14,722 nucleotides of DNA from UBA8437 sp003445035 (GTDB lineage: Bacteria; Planctomycetota; Planctomycetia; Planctomycetales; Planctomycetaceae). Numbering within the stretch: the stretch's first letter is position 1; each line of letters begins with the position of its first letter. The position numbers and the translations under genes were made by a program. Location of the stretch: contig CALCHI010000555.1 of the NCBI GenBank assembly GCA_937901285.1, positions 1 through 14,722 on the forward strand, read 5' to 3'. Below are positions 7,594 to 14,722 of the stretch, piece after piece. The notes beneath the pieces were generated by a model. It saw only the letters and a program-made list of their open reading frames with translations. It was not told the DNA's origin and did no database searches.

Positions 7594-9103
7594 GAGACGG
7601 CAATTGGCTGATGTCCCGCACCGCAGCGGTGCCATCGTCGCGCGAACGGACCAGGTGCACGGCGATACGACTGCCGCCCGGATCGCCGTAGACCCAGATC
7701 TCGCTGATCACTCGCTTGGCCGCCAACCGGGAGACGCGACGCGGGGTGCCCATCGCAGCCATCAACTGCTTGCCGCTCATTCCCACACGGACCCCGGTCG
7801 GCATCGCCACTCGTCGTGGTGCGGCGGGCAGGTCTTTACGGACCTGAACCCACTTTTTCCCCTGCCTGGCATAACCCAGTTGCCCCAGTCGCTCGGCGAC
7901 CTCGGGATCATCGGGTTTGAGACGATCGGCCTCCACCAGCATCGAAACGGCCGTGGACCGGTCGTTCTTCAACGACAGGACCAGGTCGGCAAGACGCAGA
8001 CGCCCGGCCACGCCCTGGGTGAGCAACCGTTCGCGACGGATCCCCAGCCACCGATCAATTGCGAGGTCGGCATCGGTGGCCCGTTTCGCGGTGTGCAACC
8101 GGGCCACCAGGCGGTCCAACTCCGAACGACCCATCTCGGCCACCCGCTCCAGATCGGAATCGAGCGCCATTCGCTCGAACTGTGAAGCCTCGGCCGAGGC
8201 TTCGGGCACCTGCTGACGAATCAGCTCGGCCACCTTGTAACCGCTCGTCCCCGCCTCGCGGGCCTCGGCGATGATCAACCGGATCGCCAGGTCGGCATAC
8301 AGCACACGGTGCAATCGACGCCGGTCGGCCTCGTCGGCCGCGTTGTAGATTGCCACTGGCTCTTCCCGGTAACGAACAGCCAGTGACCGCTCGGCCCTGT
8401 TCTTCGTGTCTTCAGCACCGGGCCACCCCCGAGCAATCCGGTCACGCATGGCCGCAAGTGCCGGGGGCTTGCCCCGGACGGACTTCAGTTCGACCCGCAA
8501 GGCCTCGTGCTCGACCGCCCGCTGCAACCGATTCCCGATGGCTCGTGTAACCACCATCCGGGCAACTTCGCGAAGCAATTTCGCGTCGCCAGCGGCCCGG
8601 CGACGCGCCAGGGCAACCCCCAGCCGATTGGCCTCCGACGCTTTCTCCTGCAACTCGACGTCCTTGTAGAATCGTCCTCGTCGCGATGACCAGTCAGCCA
8701 GTTGAAACCAGTCGGCCGGCTTGGCCTTCGGCCCGGTCGGGCGGCGGCGTTCAAACAGCTTCAAGTCATCGTCCTGCTTGGTGATCCGTTCGATCCGGAA
8801 ATACAGCGTGCTCCCATCTCGCCGGATGCGACCAATCACCAGCACATTGACGTCTCGGGGACTGCGGCGTAACAACTTGGGCAAAGGCTGGGTCGACCGA
8901 AAATCGAGCCGGCAGTTGTGGAACCTCAACAGGGTCCGCCCTGTCACCGAGTATCGGCCCTCGATCGCCTGTCGCAGGCCCACCTGGGAAGGCCATTTCT
9001 TCCGGTCCTTGACGAAATCCTCGATCGATACCACCGCATCGACGGGAACCGGGCTCGACAGGGCAACGACCAGGGCCGAGACAAGTCTCAGGGGGTGGCT
9101 CAT
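7586..9103 (-). CDS. Secreted protein of unknown function with OB-like, helical and BamE-like parts
   Basis: A 505-aa product. Residues 1-23 are a signal peptide with likely cleavage after VDA, so it is exported. Residues about 40-110 (LRQAIEGRYSVTGRT… VNVLVIGRI… LYFRIERI) have the beta-strand pattern of an OB fold, by inference from hydrophobicity only. About 140-420 is Arg/Ala/Leu-rich and helical, ending in a TPR-like unit with 'LKPDDPEVAERLGQLGY' and 'GKKWV', a motif often seen in planctomycete exported proteins. Residues 436-490 (VRVGMSGKQLMAAMGTP … IWVYGD) resemble the BamE/SmpA 'G-x-S … lG-x-P … wxY' pattern. The ATG overlaps the stop of the zinc-ribbon/TM gene by 4 bp (ATGA at 9100-9103), so the two are coupled and probably work together at the envelope. 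I cannot name a function. Confidence 0.85.
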   Translation of the reverse strand: MSHPLRLVSALVVALSSPVPVDAVVSIEDFVKDRKKWPSQVGLRQAIEGRYSVTGRTLLRFHNCRLDFRSTQPLPKLLRRSPRDVNVLVIGRIRRDGSTLYFRIERITKQDDDLKLFERRRPTGPKAKPADWFQLADWSSRRGRFYKDVELQEKASEANRLGVALARRRAAGDAKLLREVARMVVTRAIGNRLQRAVEHEALRVELKSVRGKPPALAAMRDRIARGWPGAEDTKNRAERSLAVRYREEPVAIYNAADEADRRRLHRVLYADLAIRLIIAEAREAGTSGYKVAELIRQQVPEASAEASQFERMALDSDLERVAEMGRSELDRLVARLHTAKRATDADLAIDRWLGIRRERLLTQGVAGRLRLADLVLSLKNDRSTAVSMLVEADRLKPDDPEVAERLGQLGYARQGKKWVQVRKDLPAAPRRVAMPTGVRVGMSGKQLMAAMGTPRRVSRLAAKRVISEIWVYGDPGGSRIAVHLVRSRDDGTAAVRDISQLPSRR

Positions 9104-10467
9104 CGTGACGACTCCCGGACCAGTGCTCCGATCTTCGAACGCGTTTCCGGCGACCCGTCATCGGCTTGCCCCGGATTGGCCAGCCCATCGACGGCAATGC
9201 CGGCAGCGGCGGATTGCCGTTTGAGCACGGCGGCGATCTCTTCGTCACCAAAGATCGCGTGGGGCAGGAATCCCAATTGACCGTAACTGACAATGTCGGT
9301 CCAGAGAAATGCCGTGTCGGCCGACAACTCGATCCACCAGGTCTGGGTCCCCGGATCAAAACGGCACGCCTCGAGTTGACCGGCGAAGATCACCGGCCGC
9401 GGATCCTCGTCGCCGGGGTCATCCCAACCTGACAGGCGGACCAGCGCCGGCAACCGTCCCGACAATCGCACAGCCCGTTCCCCCACCGCGAACGGATACT
9501 CGGCTTCGAAGGCGTCCGGCAACCTGTTTTGACCACTCGCCCGGGCCTCGTCATCCAACCGTTCACCTGGCTGTTCGAGCACCGACTGCATGATGATCCA
9601 ACGGCCGCGGTGGTCGCGCTGAAACTGTCGCCTCCAGGCTCCGTCGACACCACTCCGCTGCAATCGGTCGGCATCAGACAGGATGTCGACCAACGAGACA
9701 CTGACCAGCCCGTTGGCTGCGGCTGCCTCGCGTCCACGCTGACGGATCAGATCGGCGGCCGAGTCCTTGCGGCCAAGCCGGTCGAGCACATCGGTGGCCT
9801 CCACGAGATCACGGGCGGCGGTGGAGAAATCACCGGCTTCAAGCGATTCGAGGCCGCTTCGCATCAGATCCCGGAGTCGGCTGGCGTCACTGGAGAGTTG
9901 CAGCTGCCCCAGGCTCCACCAACCGGTGACCCCCACCAACATCACCATGCACAGCGCGACCAGGCGGAAGGGCGTGACCCGTCGCCGACGTGGAGTGTGT
10001 GCCGGTTCGGCCTGGATCCCGCGTCGTGTCACCAGCGGTTCCTCGAGCTGGCGGCCGGCAGGAGGTTCGGCGGCTTCCGGCGGAGGGGGCTCTGAAACCG
10101 GCGGCGGTGTCGGCTGCGGCTTGCTCTCGGACGAGGGTCTGGCCGAAGTTGATCCGGAGGCCGGTCTCGCCCGACCAGGAGAATCGCCGACCGGTTTCGC
10201 ACGTCCGGATCGCGCGGCCGGTCGAGATCGTGTGGTCGTGACGACTGGGTCGGCAGCGGATTCCGTCGGGTGATCAGCGGGGCCAGAACCCGGGTAACCA
10301 TCCTGCGGCAGCAGGATTCCGATCTGCCCACAGGACGCACAGGCCAGGCGTTGAAACTGGTCGGTTCGGAGAACGTCAACGGCCTGGCCACAACCACAGA
10401 CACGACGCACCGGCTGCCTGGACACCGCAACCTGGATCGAGCGGCCCCACTTGAACCAGCTTGGCAT
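9100..10467 (-). CDS. Zinc-ribbon, single-pass membrane protein of unknown function
   Basis: 455 aa from the ATG at 10467. A GTG at 10515 could add 16 basic residues but is less likely. The N-terminus carries a four-Cys zinc ribbon: CGC (24-26) and CASC (43-46), i.e. CxC-x16-CxxC. Residues 60-160 are a disordered Pro/Ser/Arg-rich linker. A membrane helix spans about 165-186 (TPFRLVALCMVMLVGVTGWW), preceded by RRRR, so the ribbon should be cytoplasmic and the C-terminal half periplasmic. After it come a TPR-like helical stretch (195-255) and a beta-rich domain (about 270-400) ending in TAFLWTDIVSYGQLGFLP. The gene is coupled to the downstream secreted protein by a 4-bp overlap. A good promoter precedes it, so it starts a two-gene transcription unit. 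The family is not one I can name. The zinc ribbon could bind nucleic acid or only stabilise the tail. Confidence 0.82.
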   Translation of the reverse strand: MPSWFKWGRSIQVAVSRQPVRRVCGCGQAVDVLRTDQFQRLACASCGQIGILLPQDGYPGSGPADHPTESAADPVVTTTRSRPAARSGRAKPVGDSPGRARPASGSTSARPSSESKPQPTPPPVSEPPPPEAAEPPAGRQLEEPLVTRRGIQAEPAHTPRRRRVTPFRLVALCMVMLVGVTGWWSLGQLQLSSDASRLRDLMRSGLESLEAGDFSTAARDLVEATDVLDRLGRKDSAADLIRQRGREAAAANGLVSVSLVDILSDADRLQRSGVDGAWRRQFQRDHRGRWIIMQSVLEQPGERLDDEARASGQNRLPDAFEAEYPFAVGERAVRLSGRLPALVRLSGWDDPGDEDPRPVIFAGQLEACRFDPGTQTWWIELSADTAFLWTDIVSYGQLGFLPHAIFGDEEIAAVLKRQSAAAGIAVDGLANPGQADDGSPETRSKIGALVRESSR

Positions 10468-10550
10468 CCCGCCCACTCGCGTTCGGTTTACACCTTCCCG
10501 CGCGGCACGGCGCACCGCTGGCTTGGACCCGGGATCGGCGGTCTCAACCG

Positions 10551-10579
10551 ATTATTCGCGAGAACCCCGCGACGGTCAA
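10551..10579 (-). promoter_or_regulatory. Sigma70-type promoter of the zinc-ribbon/secreted-protein unit
   Basis: On the minus strand TTGACC (10579-10574), a 17-bp spacer, then AATAAT (10556-10551) flanked by CG and CGG. It sits in the 137-bp gap after the second lipoprotein gene. Transcription would begin near 10544, about 77 nt before the ATG at 10467. It separates this pair from the DUF2752-lipoprotein unit upstream. Confidence 0.6.
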
Positions 10580-10604
10580 TTCCCGGCCACTCCGTAACGG
10601 CCGA

Positions 10605-11291
10605 TCAGGTGGCGTCGGGAATGTCGTCGCCGTGGTGATGTTCGTAGAAGTACCACCCGAGTTGGTCGCTGAGCCGCGAGAGGTACTCGCGTTTGAAGTT
10701 CGCCGGAGTGGTGTTGTAGGTCGAACGCGGAGCCAATCTCGGGTGACGAGCCCGGATGTCGCGTGTGTAGATCCGCTTTCCTCCACCATCGGGCAACATC
10801 TCGTAGACACTCAGCAGGCCCTCGGTCCGCCCTCTCAACAGGTTCTGGTTGTTCTTCTCGAAAAGGCTGTGCTGCTCGACTTCGATGTGAATCACGTACG
10901 TCACCCCGAGTGCCTCGCCGAGTTCAACCGGCGAATCCCAGTCGGGATGTTCGTCGAGCCAGGCCTGCACGCGTTCGTGATGAACGGAATTGACCTGGTG
11001 TTCACGCAACCGGAATGTGAGGTACTTGCCGACCTCCCGATCGACTTTGCCGAAATCGTGCTGGAGTTCCAACGGAGCCTCACAGAGCACCGCGACGGTG
11101 ACCCCCTTGGCCGTCATGGACTTCCCGGTTCGGGATTCGAAATCCGGCTCGATCGACGGCGGACCGTGAATCAGCAGCCCGAGGAACAGGATCTGTTTCA
11201 GGCAGCCGGTCAGTGAAACAATGACCAGCACGGCCGCAGAAAGGTGGATCGAGACTCGTAGCAGGCGGCGAGTGGAGTGGGAACAGGTCAT
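10605..11291 (-). CDS. Lipoprotein of unknown function, second of a tandem paralogous pair
   Basis: 228 aa from ATG 11291; longer in-frame extensions overlap the upstream gene and lack a signal peptide. Residues 1-30 are a lipoprotein signal with a perfect lipobox SLTGC (Cys30). The mature part is an alpha/beta domain with VTVAVLCEAP near 64, a helical pair, then GVTYVIHIEVEQ (about 130-141), LLRGR and SVYEM, and an RHPRLAP segment before a C-terminal helix. It is clearly homologous to the preceding gene (both have GVxYVIHIE, LxRGR, SxY and RHPR in the same order), so the pair arose by duplication and has diverged. The strand pattern recalls the CsgG/LpoB-type periplasmic domain, which is a weak inference. 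The gap to the upstream paralogue is 49 bp with no obvious promoter, so they are likely one transcript. The mature C-terminus is His/Asp-rich (EHHHGDDIPD). Confidence 0.85.
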   Translation of the reverse strand: MTCSHSTRRLLRVSIHLSAAVLVIVSLTGCLKQILFLGLLIHGPPSIEPDFESRTGKSMTAKGVTVAVLCEAPLELQHDFGKVDREVGKYLTFRLREHQVNSVHHERVQAWLDEHPDWDSPVELGEALGVTYVIHIEVEQHSLFEKNNQNLLRGRTEGLLSVYEMLPDGGGKRIYTRDIRARHPRLAPRSTYNTTPANFKREYLSRLSDQLGWYFYEHHHGDDIPDAT

Positions 11292-11340
11292 GGCCGGAAG
11301 TCCAATCCGCTGATCGGGTGGAGTTTGTCGGTCGGTTGAA

Positions 11341-12030
11341 TCAGATGCCCGCACCGGGGAGGTGCGCGTGGAACTTGCGAGCAAGGTCCCCGGTGAGTTG
11401 GTCAAGGTGGCGACGGCTGAAGACGGTCCGGGACACCTCGCCGACAGGGACCGGCTGACGTCGGGGGTGTCTCTCGTCAAAGCTGCGATCGAAGACAGCC
11501 CGGGACACCTTCTTCCCCTCGATCGTTTCCACCTTATAGGCCGAGACCGTGCCCGCCGATCGGCCACGGTGCAGCCACGGGGTCTTGTCCTCGAGGTTCT
11601 CGAACCGCGCCAGTTCGATATGAATCACGTAGTCGACACCAAACTTCTCGGCCGCAGCCCCAACATCGTCACTGGTCCCCCGTTCGTCGATCCAGTCGAT
11701 CACCTCGTTGGCCGGGATTGCCTGGATCGACTCACGAGTCAACCGGTCTGTGACCCCGGTGATGAGATCCGGTTCGAGCGTGGCGAGATCTCCGGAGAGA
11801 TAGGAGGGAACCCGGGCAATGACGACAACGGTCTGGTCCGAGTCAACCAGGGTGACCCCCGTGGCCATCGTGAACGCCGCGGGCATCTTTGGGTTACCGA
11901 AGAGCATCTTGCCGGCCATCACTCCCAGGGAGCATCCCGAGCCGGCCACCGCCAGAACGACCAGCAGCACCAGCATCAGCGGCGACCCAGGCCATCGTGA
12001 CCGGATCTTGATGGGATTGCGTGATGTCAT
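11341..12030 (-). CDS. Lipoprotein of unknown function, first of a tandem paralogous pair
   Basis: 229 aa from ATG 12030, whose ATGA overlaps the DUF2752 stop by 4 bp (12027-12030); this coupling fixes the start. Residues 1-32 are a basic n-region and hydrophobic core ending at a lipobox-like AGSGC (Cys33; Gly rather than the usual Leu at -3). The mature domain has TVVVIARVPSYL (about 67-78), two helices around VTDRLTRE and EVIDWIDE, then FGVDYVIHIELARF (about 129-142), WLHRGRSAGTVSAYKV, and FDERHPRRQPVPVGEVSR. Alignment by eye with the next gene shows the same order of blocks through the whole mature region. A CsgG/LpoB/TolB-N-like fold is plausible from the strand/helix order. It is likely anchored to a membrane facing the periplasm. 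The function is unknown. Confidence 0.85.
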   Translation of the reverse strand: MTSRNPIKIRSRWPGSPLMLVLLVVLAVAGSGCSLGVMAGKMLFGNPKMPAAFTMATGVTLVDSDQTVVVIARVPSYLSGDLATLEPDLITGVTDRLTRESIQAIPANEVIDWIDERGTSDDVGAAAEKFGVDYVIHIELARFENLEDKTPWLHRGRSAGTVSAYKVETIEGKKVSRAVFDRSFDERHPRRQPVPVGEVSRTVFSRRHLDQLTGDLARKFHAHLPGAGI

Positions 12031-12470
12031 CCGACCGTCACCTCGATCAACCAATTCAATACCGTCACCGCCGTCAACACGCCGACTCCCCAGGCCAGCC
12101 AACTGTCCGGGTCGCGGACCCCCACCAGTTCTCCTCGTGCCGCACTCCAGAACGACCATGGCAGCATCAGTCCACAGGCCACCGCCAGCAACAGCCCTCC
12201 GACGTTGGCCCGACTCGCCGAAAGCCATTGGCCACGGACGAAATGGGCAAACGATGTGGTCATCCCGCAACTGGGGCAGGGAATCCCGAACATGGTCTGG
12301 AACGAGCAGGGTGGGAGCCCGAGTTGTTGGTGAGTGCCGAAACCGGCAGGATCAGGAGACAGCTTGACAGCGAGAGAGAACCCTCCTGCGAGGAACACAC
12401 CCCAGGCGACCAGCAACAGCCTCGCGACCGTCTTGATCGGTCGTCCGTGTCCGGGCTGGTACCAGGCCAT
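12027..12470 (-). CDS. DUF2752 family membrane protein
   Basis: 147 aa. The family signature is plain: PPCSFQTMFGIPCPSCGMTTSFAHFVRG (split here as Cys55, the block GIPCPSCGMTTSFAHF at 62-77 with Cys65 and Cys68, then the following basic residues). There are three predicted membrane helices, at about 14-36, 88-110 and 124-145. DUF2752 proteins are small bacterial inner-membrane proteins of unknown biochemical role; the conserved CPxCG motif could bind a metal or be redox active, which is inference. The gene heads the minus-strand unit, and its stop overlaps the start of the first lipoprotein gene, which ties the three products to one envelope job. ATG 12470 is the only sensible start. A possible but weak promoter lies at 12526-12498. 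Confidence 0.9.
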   Translation of the reverse strand: MAWYQPGHGRPIKTVARLLLVAWGVFLAGGFSLAVKLSPDPAGFGTHQQLGLPPCSFQTMFGIPCPSCGMTTSFAHFVRGQWLSASRANVGGLLLAVACGLMLPWSFWSAARGELVGVRDPDSWLAWGVGVLTAVTVLNWLIEVTVG

Positions 12471-12497
12471 GAGCGAATTGATGCAGGAAGGGGCGGT

Positions 12498-12526
12498 TTG
12501 ATAGTGTTTTGCCCCGGCAGCCGCAA
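12498..12526 (-). promoter_or_regulatory. Possible weak promoter of the DUF2752-lipoprotein unit
   Basis: On the minus strand TTGCGG (12526-12521), 17 bp, TATCAA (12503-12498), about 28 nt before the DUF2752 ATG. Spacing is right but both boxes match poorly. The 229-bp gap 12471-12699 separates this unit from the divergent Fe-S carrier gene and holds promoters for both. Confidence 0.25.
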
Positions 12527-12604
12527 GACCGGAACGTGGAGAGGTCGATGAAGAGCCATGACGTCGAAAGACATGCGGATGATCTGTTCCCGGCGCGATC
12601 GGGA

Positions 12605-12613
12605 TGCTACAAT
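12605..12613 (+). promoter_or_regulatory. Extended -10 promoter of the Fe-S carrier gene
   Basis: TGCTACAAT reads as TGn plus TACAAT, an extended -10 element with five of six matches to TATAAT. No good -35 is seen 16-18 bp upstream, which fits an extended -10 promoter. The 5' leader to the ATG at 12700 would be about 80 nt, and I see no clear structure in it. Confidence 0.45.
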
Positions 12614-12699
12614 TCCATCCGACTTGATCGGCCTGTGCCGTAGAACGACGACGTGGTTCTGTCTCTGGCTAAAGCTACTCTTAGAACTGAGGTGACACG

Positions 12700-13035
12700 A
12701 TGGGAATCATGATTACCGAGAAGGCCGCGGCCGAGATGTCACGCGCCCTCGAAGAGAAAAGCCTGTCGGTCGAAGAACACGTTCTGCGAATCGGAGTGGA
12801 CGGCGGTGGCTGCGGTGGTTTCCAGTACCGCCTGGCGTTCGATGACAAGGTCGACGAATCCGCCGACGATGTCTCGACCCAGCACGGGTTGAGAGTCGCC
12901 GTGGATCGCAAGAGCCTGTTGTTCCTCGACGGCACGACCATCGACTGGTACGACGGCCTGGAAAAGCGTGGGTTCACCTTCACCAACCCCAACGCAGAGC
13001 AGTCCTGCGGATGCGGGACCAGTTTTTCCTGCTGA
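12700..13035 (+). CDS. erpA: A-type iron-sulfur carrier protein (ErpA/IscA/HesB family)
   Basis: 111 aa, the normal length for the family. These small proteins bind iron-sulfur clusters and deliver them to target apoproteins in the cytoplasm. The three conserved cluster ligands are present: Cys38 in GGGCGGFQ, and Cys103 and Cys105 in SCGCG. A fourth Cys (Cys111) is the very last residue (SFSC). The start is ATG 12700, supported by GAGG at 12689-12692 with a 7-nt gap; a second ATG three codons later is possible. No other isc or suf genes are nearby, so it is a stand-alone carrier. The product could equally be called IscA-like, since sequence alone does not separate ErpA from IscA reliably. A nearby DinG-like helicase and other Fe-S enzymes could be clients, but that is speculation. 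Confidence 0.9.
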   Translation: MGIMITEKAAAEMSRALEEKSLSVEEHVLRIGVDGGGCGGFQYRLAFDDKVDESADDVSTQHGLRVAVDRKSLLFLDGTTIDWYDGLEKRGFTFTNPNAEQSCGCGTSFSC

Positions 13036-13142
13036 GACCACGGCACGGAAGTTGTCGGCAGGCGACACGTCTCGGCCGGCTCTTCTCCCGAATACCGCGA
13101 CGGGCCGGTCCTGACGTTATTGGGACACTCGACCGGCAACCG

Positions 13143-13158
13143 GTTTGTTCGAACGAAC
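13143..13158. promoter_or_regulatory. Imperfect palindrome upstream of the SDR gene, possible operator
   Basis: GTTTGTTCGAACGAAC is a 16-bp palindrome with one mismatched pair around a perfect GTTCGAAC core. It lies 44 nt before the SDR ATG, and an AACCGGTT palindrome abuts it on the left (13138-13145). It could be a binding site for a dimeric repressor; no cognate regulator gene is in the window. Confidence 0.3.
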
Positions 13159-13201
13159 CACGGCCGTTCGGTTTCCCTGGGCGAGAGGAAAGAGAACCAC
13201 G

Positions 13202-13984
13202 ATGAAGTTCGAGGGACGAGTCGGCCTGGTGACCGGAGCTTCACGAGGCATTGGCCGCGCAACGGCGATCGCCATGGCCCGTGAAGGAGCCGACGTCGGG
13301 CTCAACTACCGCTCGCACACCGACGAAGCCCTGGAGGTGGTTGAGGAAGTCGAGCGGCTGGGACGAAAAGCCGTCCTGCTGCAGGCCGACGTGTCCGATC
13401 AGGAGGCTGTCGAGGCCATGGTGGCCCGAACAACCGACGAGTTGGGACGACTCGACCTGTTCGTTTCCAACGCGGCCTACAGCGACCGGGAACTGATGAT
13501 CGACGCCGACATGGAGGGATTCCACAGGACCATCGACGTGTCCATGTGGGGTGCGTTTTACGGCATGCGGGCCTCGGCACAACAGATGGTGAAGCAGGGC
13601 GAAGGCGGTTCGATCGTCATCGTCAGCTCTCCTCACGCCGTTCTCGCCATCCCGATGTCGATGGCCTACAACATGTCCAAGGCCGCCATCGACCACATGG
13701 CCCGTACCGCCTCGATGGAACTGGCCCCTCACCGAATCCGCGTCAATATCGTCCATCCCGGCTGGATCGACACCCCCGGTGAACGGAAATTCTTCAGCGA
13801 AGAGCAGCTCGAGGAAGGGGCTGCCACCCTGCCGCTGAAGCGACTGGGAACACCCGAGGAGATCGCCGAAGGGATCGCGTTCATCCTCAGCGACCAGGCC
13901 AGTTACATGACCGGCGGCACAACGACCATCGACGGCGGCGTCGGACAGCCGTGGTGGTCGAATCGGGCCGAAGGCAAGCAATAG
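13202..13984 (+). CDS. Short-chain dehydrogenase/reductase (SDR, classical)
   Basis: A 260-aa NAD(P)(H)-dependent oxidoreductase of classical SDR length, close to the glucose dehydrogenase / 3-oxoacyl-ACP reductase type. The Rossmann motif TGASRGIG is at 11-18, SNAA at 89-92 replaces NNAG, and the catalytic Ser143, Tyr156 and Lys160 (YNMSK) are spaced normally. HPGWIDTPG (185-193) and SYMTGGTTTIDGG (234-246) are the usual C-terminal signatures. The position of the catalytic-tetrad Asn appears to be Ser114 (IDVSMWGAF). The start is ATG 13202, backed by the purine-rich GAGAGGAAAGAG at 13183-13194; an in-frame TTG at 13145 would add 19 residues before the Rossmann fold and is rejected. The substrate cannot be told from the sequence. 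It stands between an Fe-S carrier and acs with its own leader and a dyad that may control it. Confidence 0.9.
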   Translation: MKFEGRVGLVTGASRGIGRATAIAMAREGADVGLNYRSHTDEALEVVEEVERLGRKAVLLQADVSDQEAVEAMVARTTDELGRLDLFVSNAAYSDRELMIDADMEGFHRTIDVSMWGAFYGMRASAQQMVKQGEGGSIVIVSSPHAVLAIPMSMAYNMSKAAIDHMARTASMELAPHRIRVNIVHPGWIDTPGERKFFSEEQLEEGAATLPLKRLGTPEEIAEGIAFILSDQASYMTGGTTTIDGGVGQPWWSNRAEGKQ

Positions 13985-14004
13985 GTGACACCGCGAGGCG
14001 TTGT

Positions 14005-14034
14005 TTGACACCCCGCTCCGGGCGTCCGTAGAAT
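14005..14034 (+). promoter_or_regulatory. Strong sigma70-type promoter of the acetyl-CoA synthetase gene
   Basis: A consensus TTGACA (14005-14010), an 18-bp spacer, then TAGAAT (14029-14034) preceded by CCG and followed by CGG. Transcription would begin near 14041, giving a leader of about 70 nt. It is the best promoter in the window and starts 20 bp after the SDR stop, so acs need not depend on the SDR gene. Confidence 0.65.
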
Positions 14035-14111
14035 CGGCTCCGCGGTTGCCTCCGCAGCCCCACTGCCCACACCGCCCAAAACCCAACGACTCAGACCAGG
14101 AGCTCGTCCCG

Positions 14112-14722
<611 letters not shown>

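Noticed and set aside
11292..11567. N-terminal extension of the second lipoprotein to 11567
   Set aside because: It buries the signal peptide and lipobox inside the protein and overlaps the upstream paralogue; ATG 11291 gives a perfect lipoprotein signal.
12260..12574. A 104-codon minus-strand frame near the DUF2752 start
   Set aside because: It is a frame shadow of the DUF2752 gene with no domain character.
13053..13067. TGTCG-GCAGG-CGACA hairpin after the Fe-S carrier gene as a terminator
   Set aside because: The stem is only 5 bp and no T-run follows, so it is too weak to call.

Overview
The window looks like a chromosomal segment from a high-GC Planctomycetota bacterium, probably related to marine Planctomycetaceae. 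The evidence is the style of the genes. There are membrane-anchored Ser/Thr kinases with an N-terminal 'LVRRGQLTGWQ…LLxGR' pre-kinase region, a stand-alone ChlI-like AAA+ ATPase with a Walker B 'NELPDL', an FHA-GAF-PP2C phosphatase, a DUF2752 protein, and long uncharacterised secreted proteins carrying 'LGYxRxGKKWV'-type motifs. I see no insertion sequence, phage gene, CRISPR array, tRNA or rRNA.

Layout. (1) Positions 1-1940, minus strand: a ChlI/MoxR-like AAA+ ATPase is followed, after a gap that may hold a tiny ORF, by the 5' end of a Ser/Thr kinase that runs off the left edge. (2) Positions 2037-7567, plus strand and divergent from the AAA+ gene: a transmembrane Ser/Thr kinase, an FHA-GAF-SpoIIE-type phosphatase with a TTG start, and a DinG-family helicase whose GTG start overlaps the phosphatase stop. 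(3) Positions 7586-12470, minus strand: a DUF2752 membrane protein, two tandem paralogous lipoproteins, then (from its own promoter) a zinc-ribbon/single-TM protein translationally coupled to a secreted protein of unknown function. (4) Positions 12600-14722, plus strand: an A-type Fe-S carrier (ErpA/IscA-like), an SDR oxidoreductase, and the first 203 codons of acetyl-CoA synthetase.

How the parts may work together. Region 1-5585 has two Hanks-type kinases, a phosphothreonine reader fused to a phosphatase, and an AAA+ remodelling ATPase. It reads as a kinase/phosphatase signalling island, although only adjacency supports this. The minus-strand block is an envelope-directed cluster (TM, two lipoproteins, TM-anchored and secreted proteins) with no recognisable function, and it is the best candidate here for something undescribed. 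Good sigma70-type promoters can be read upstream of the TM kinase, the phosphatase, the zinc-ribbon gene and acs. They share a spacer of 17-18 bp and a CG-flanked -10 box. Three 4-bp stop/start overlaps (at 5582, 9100 and 12027) mark coupled gene pairs.
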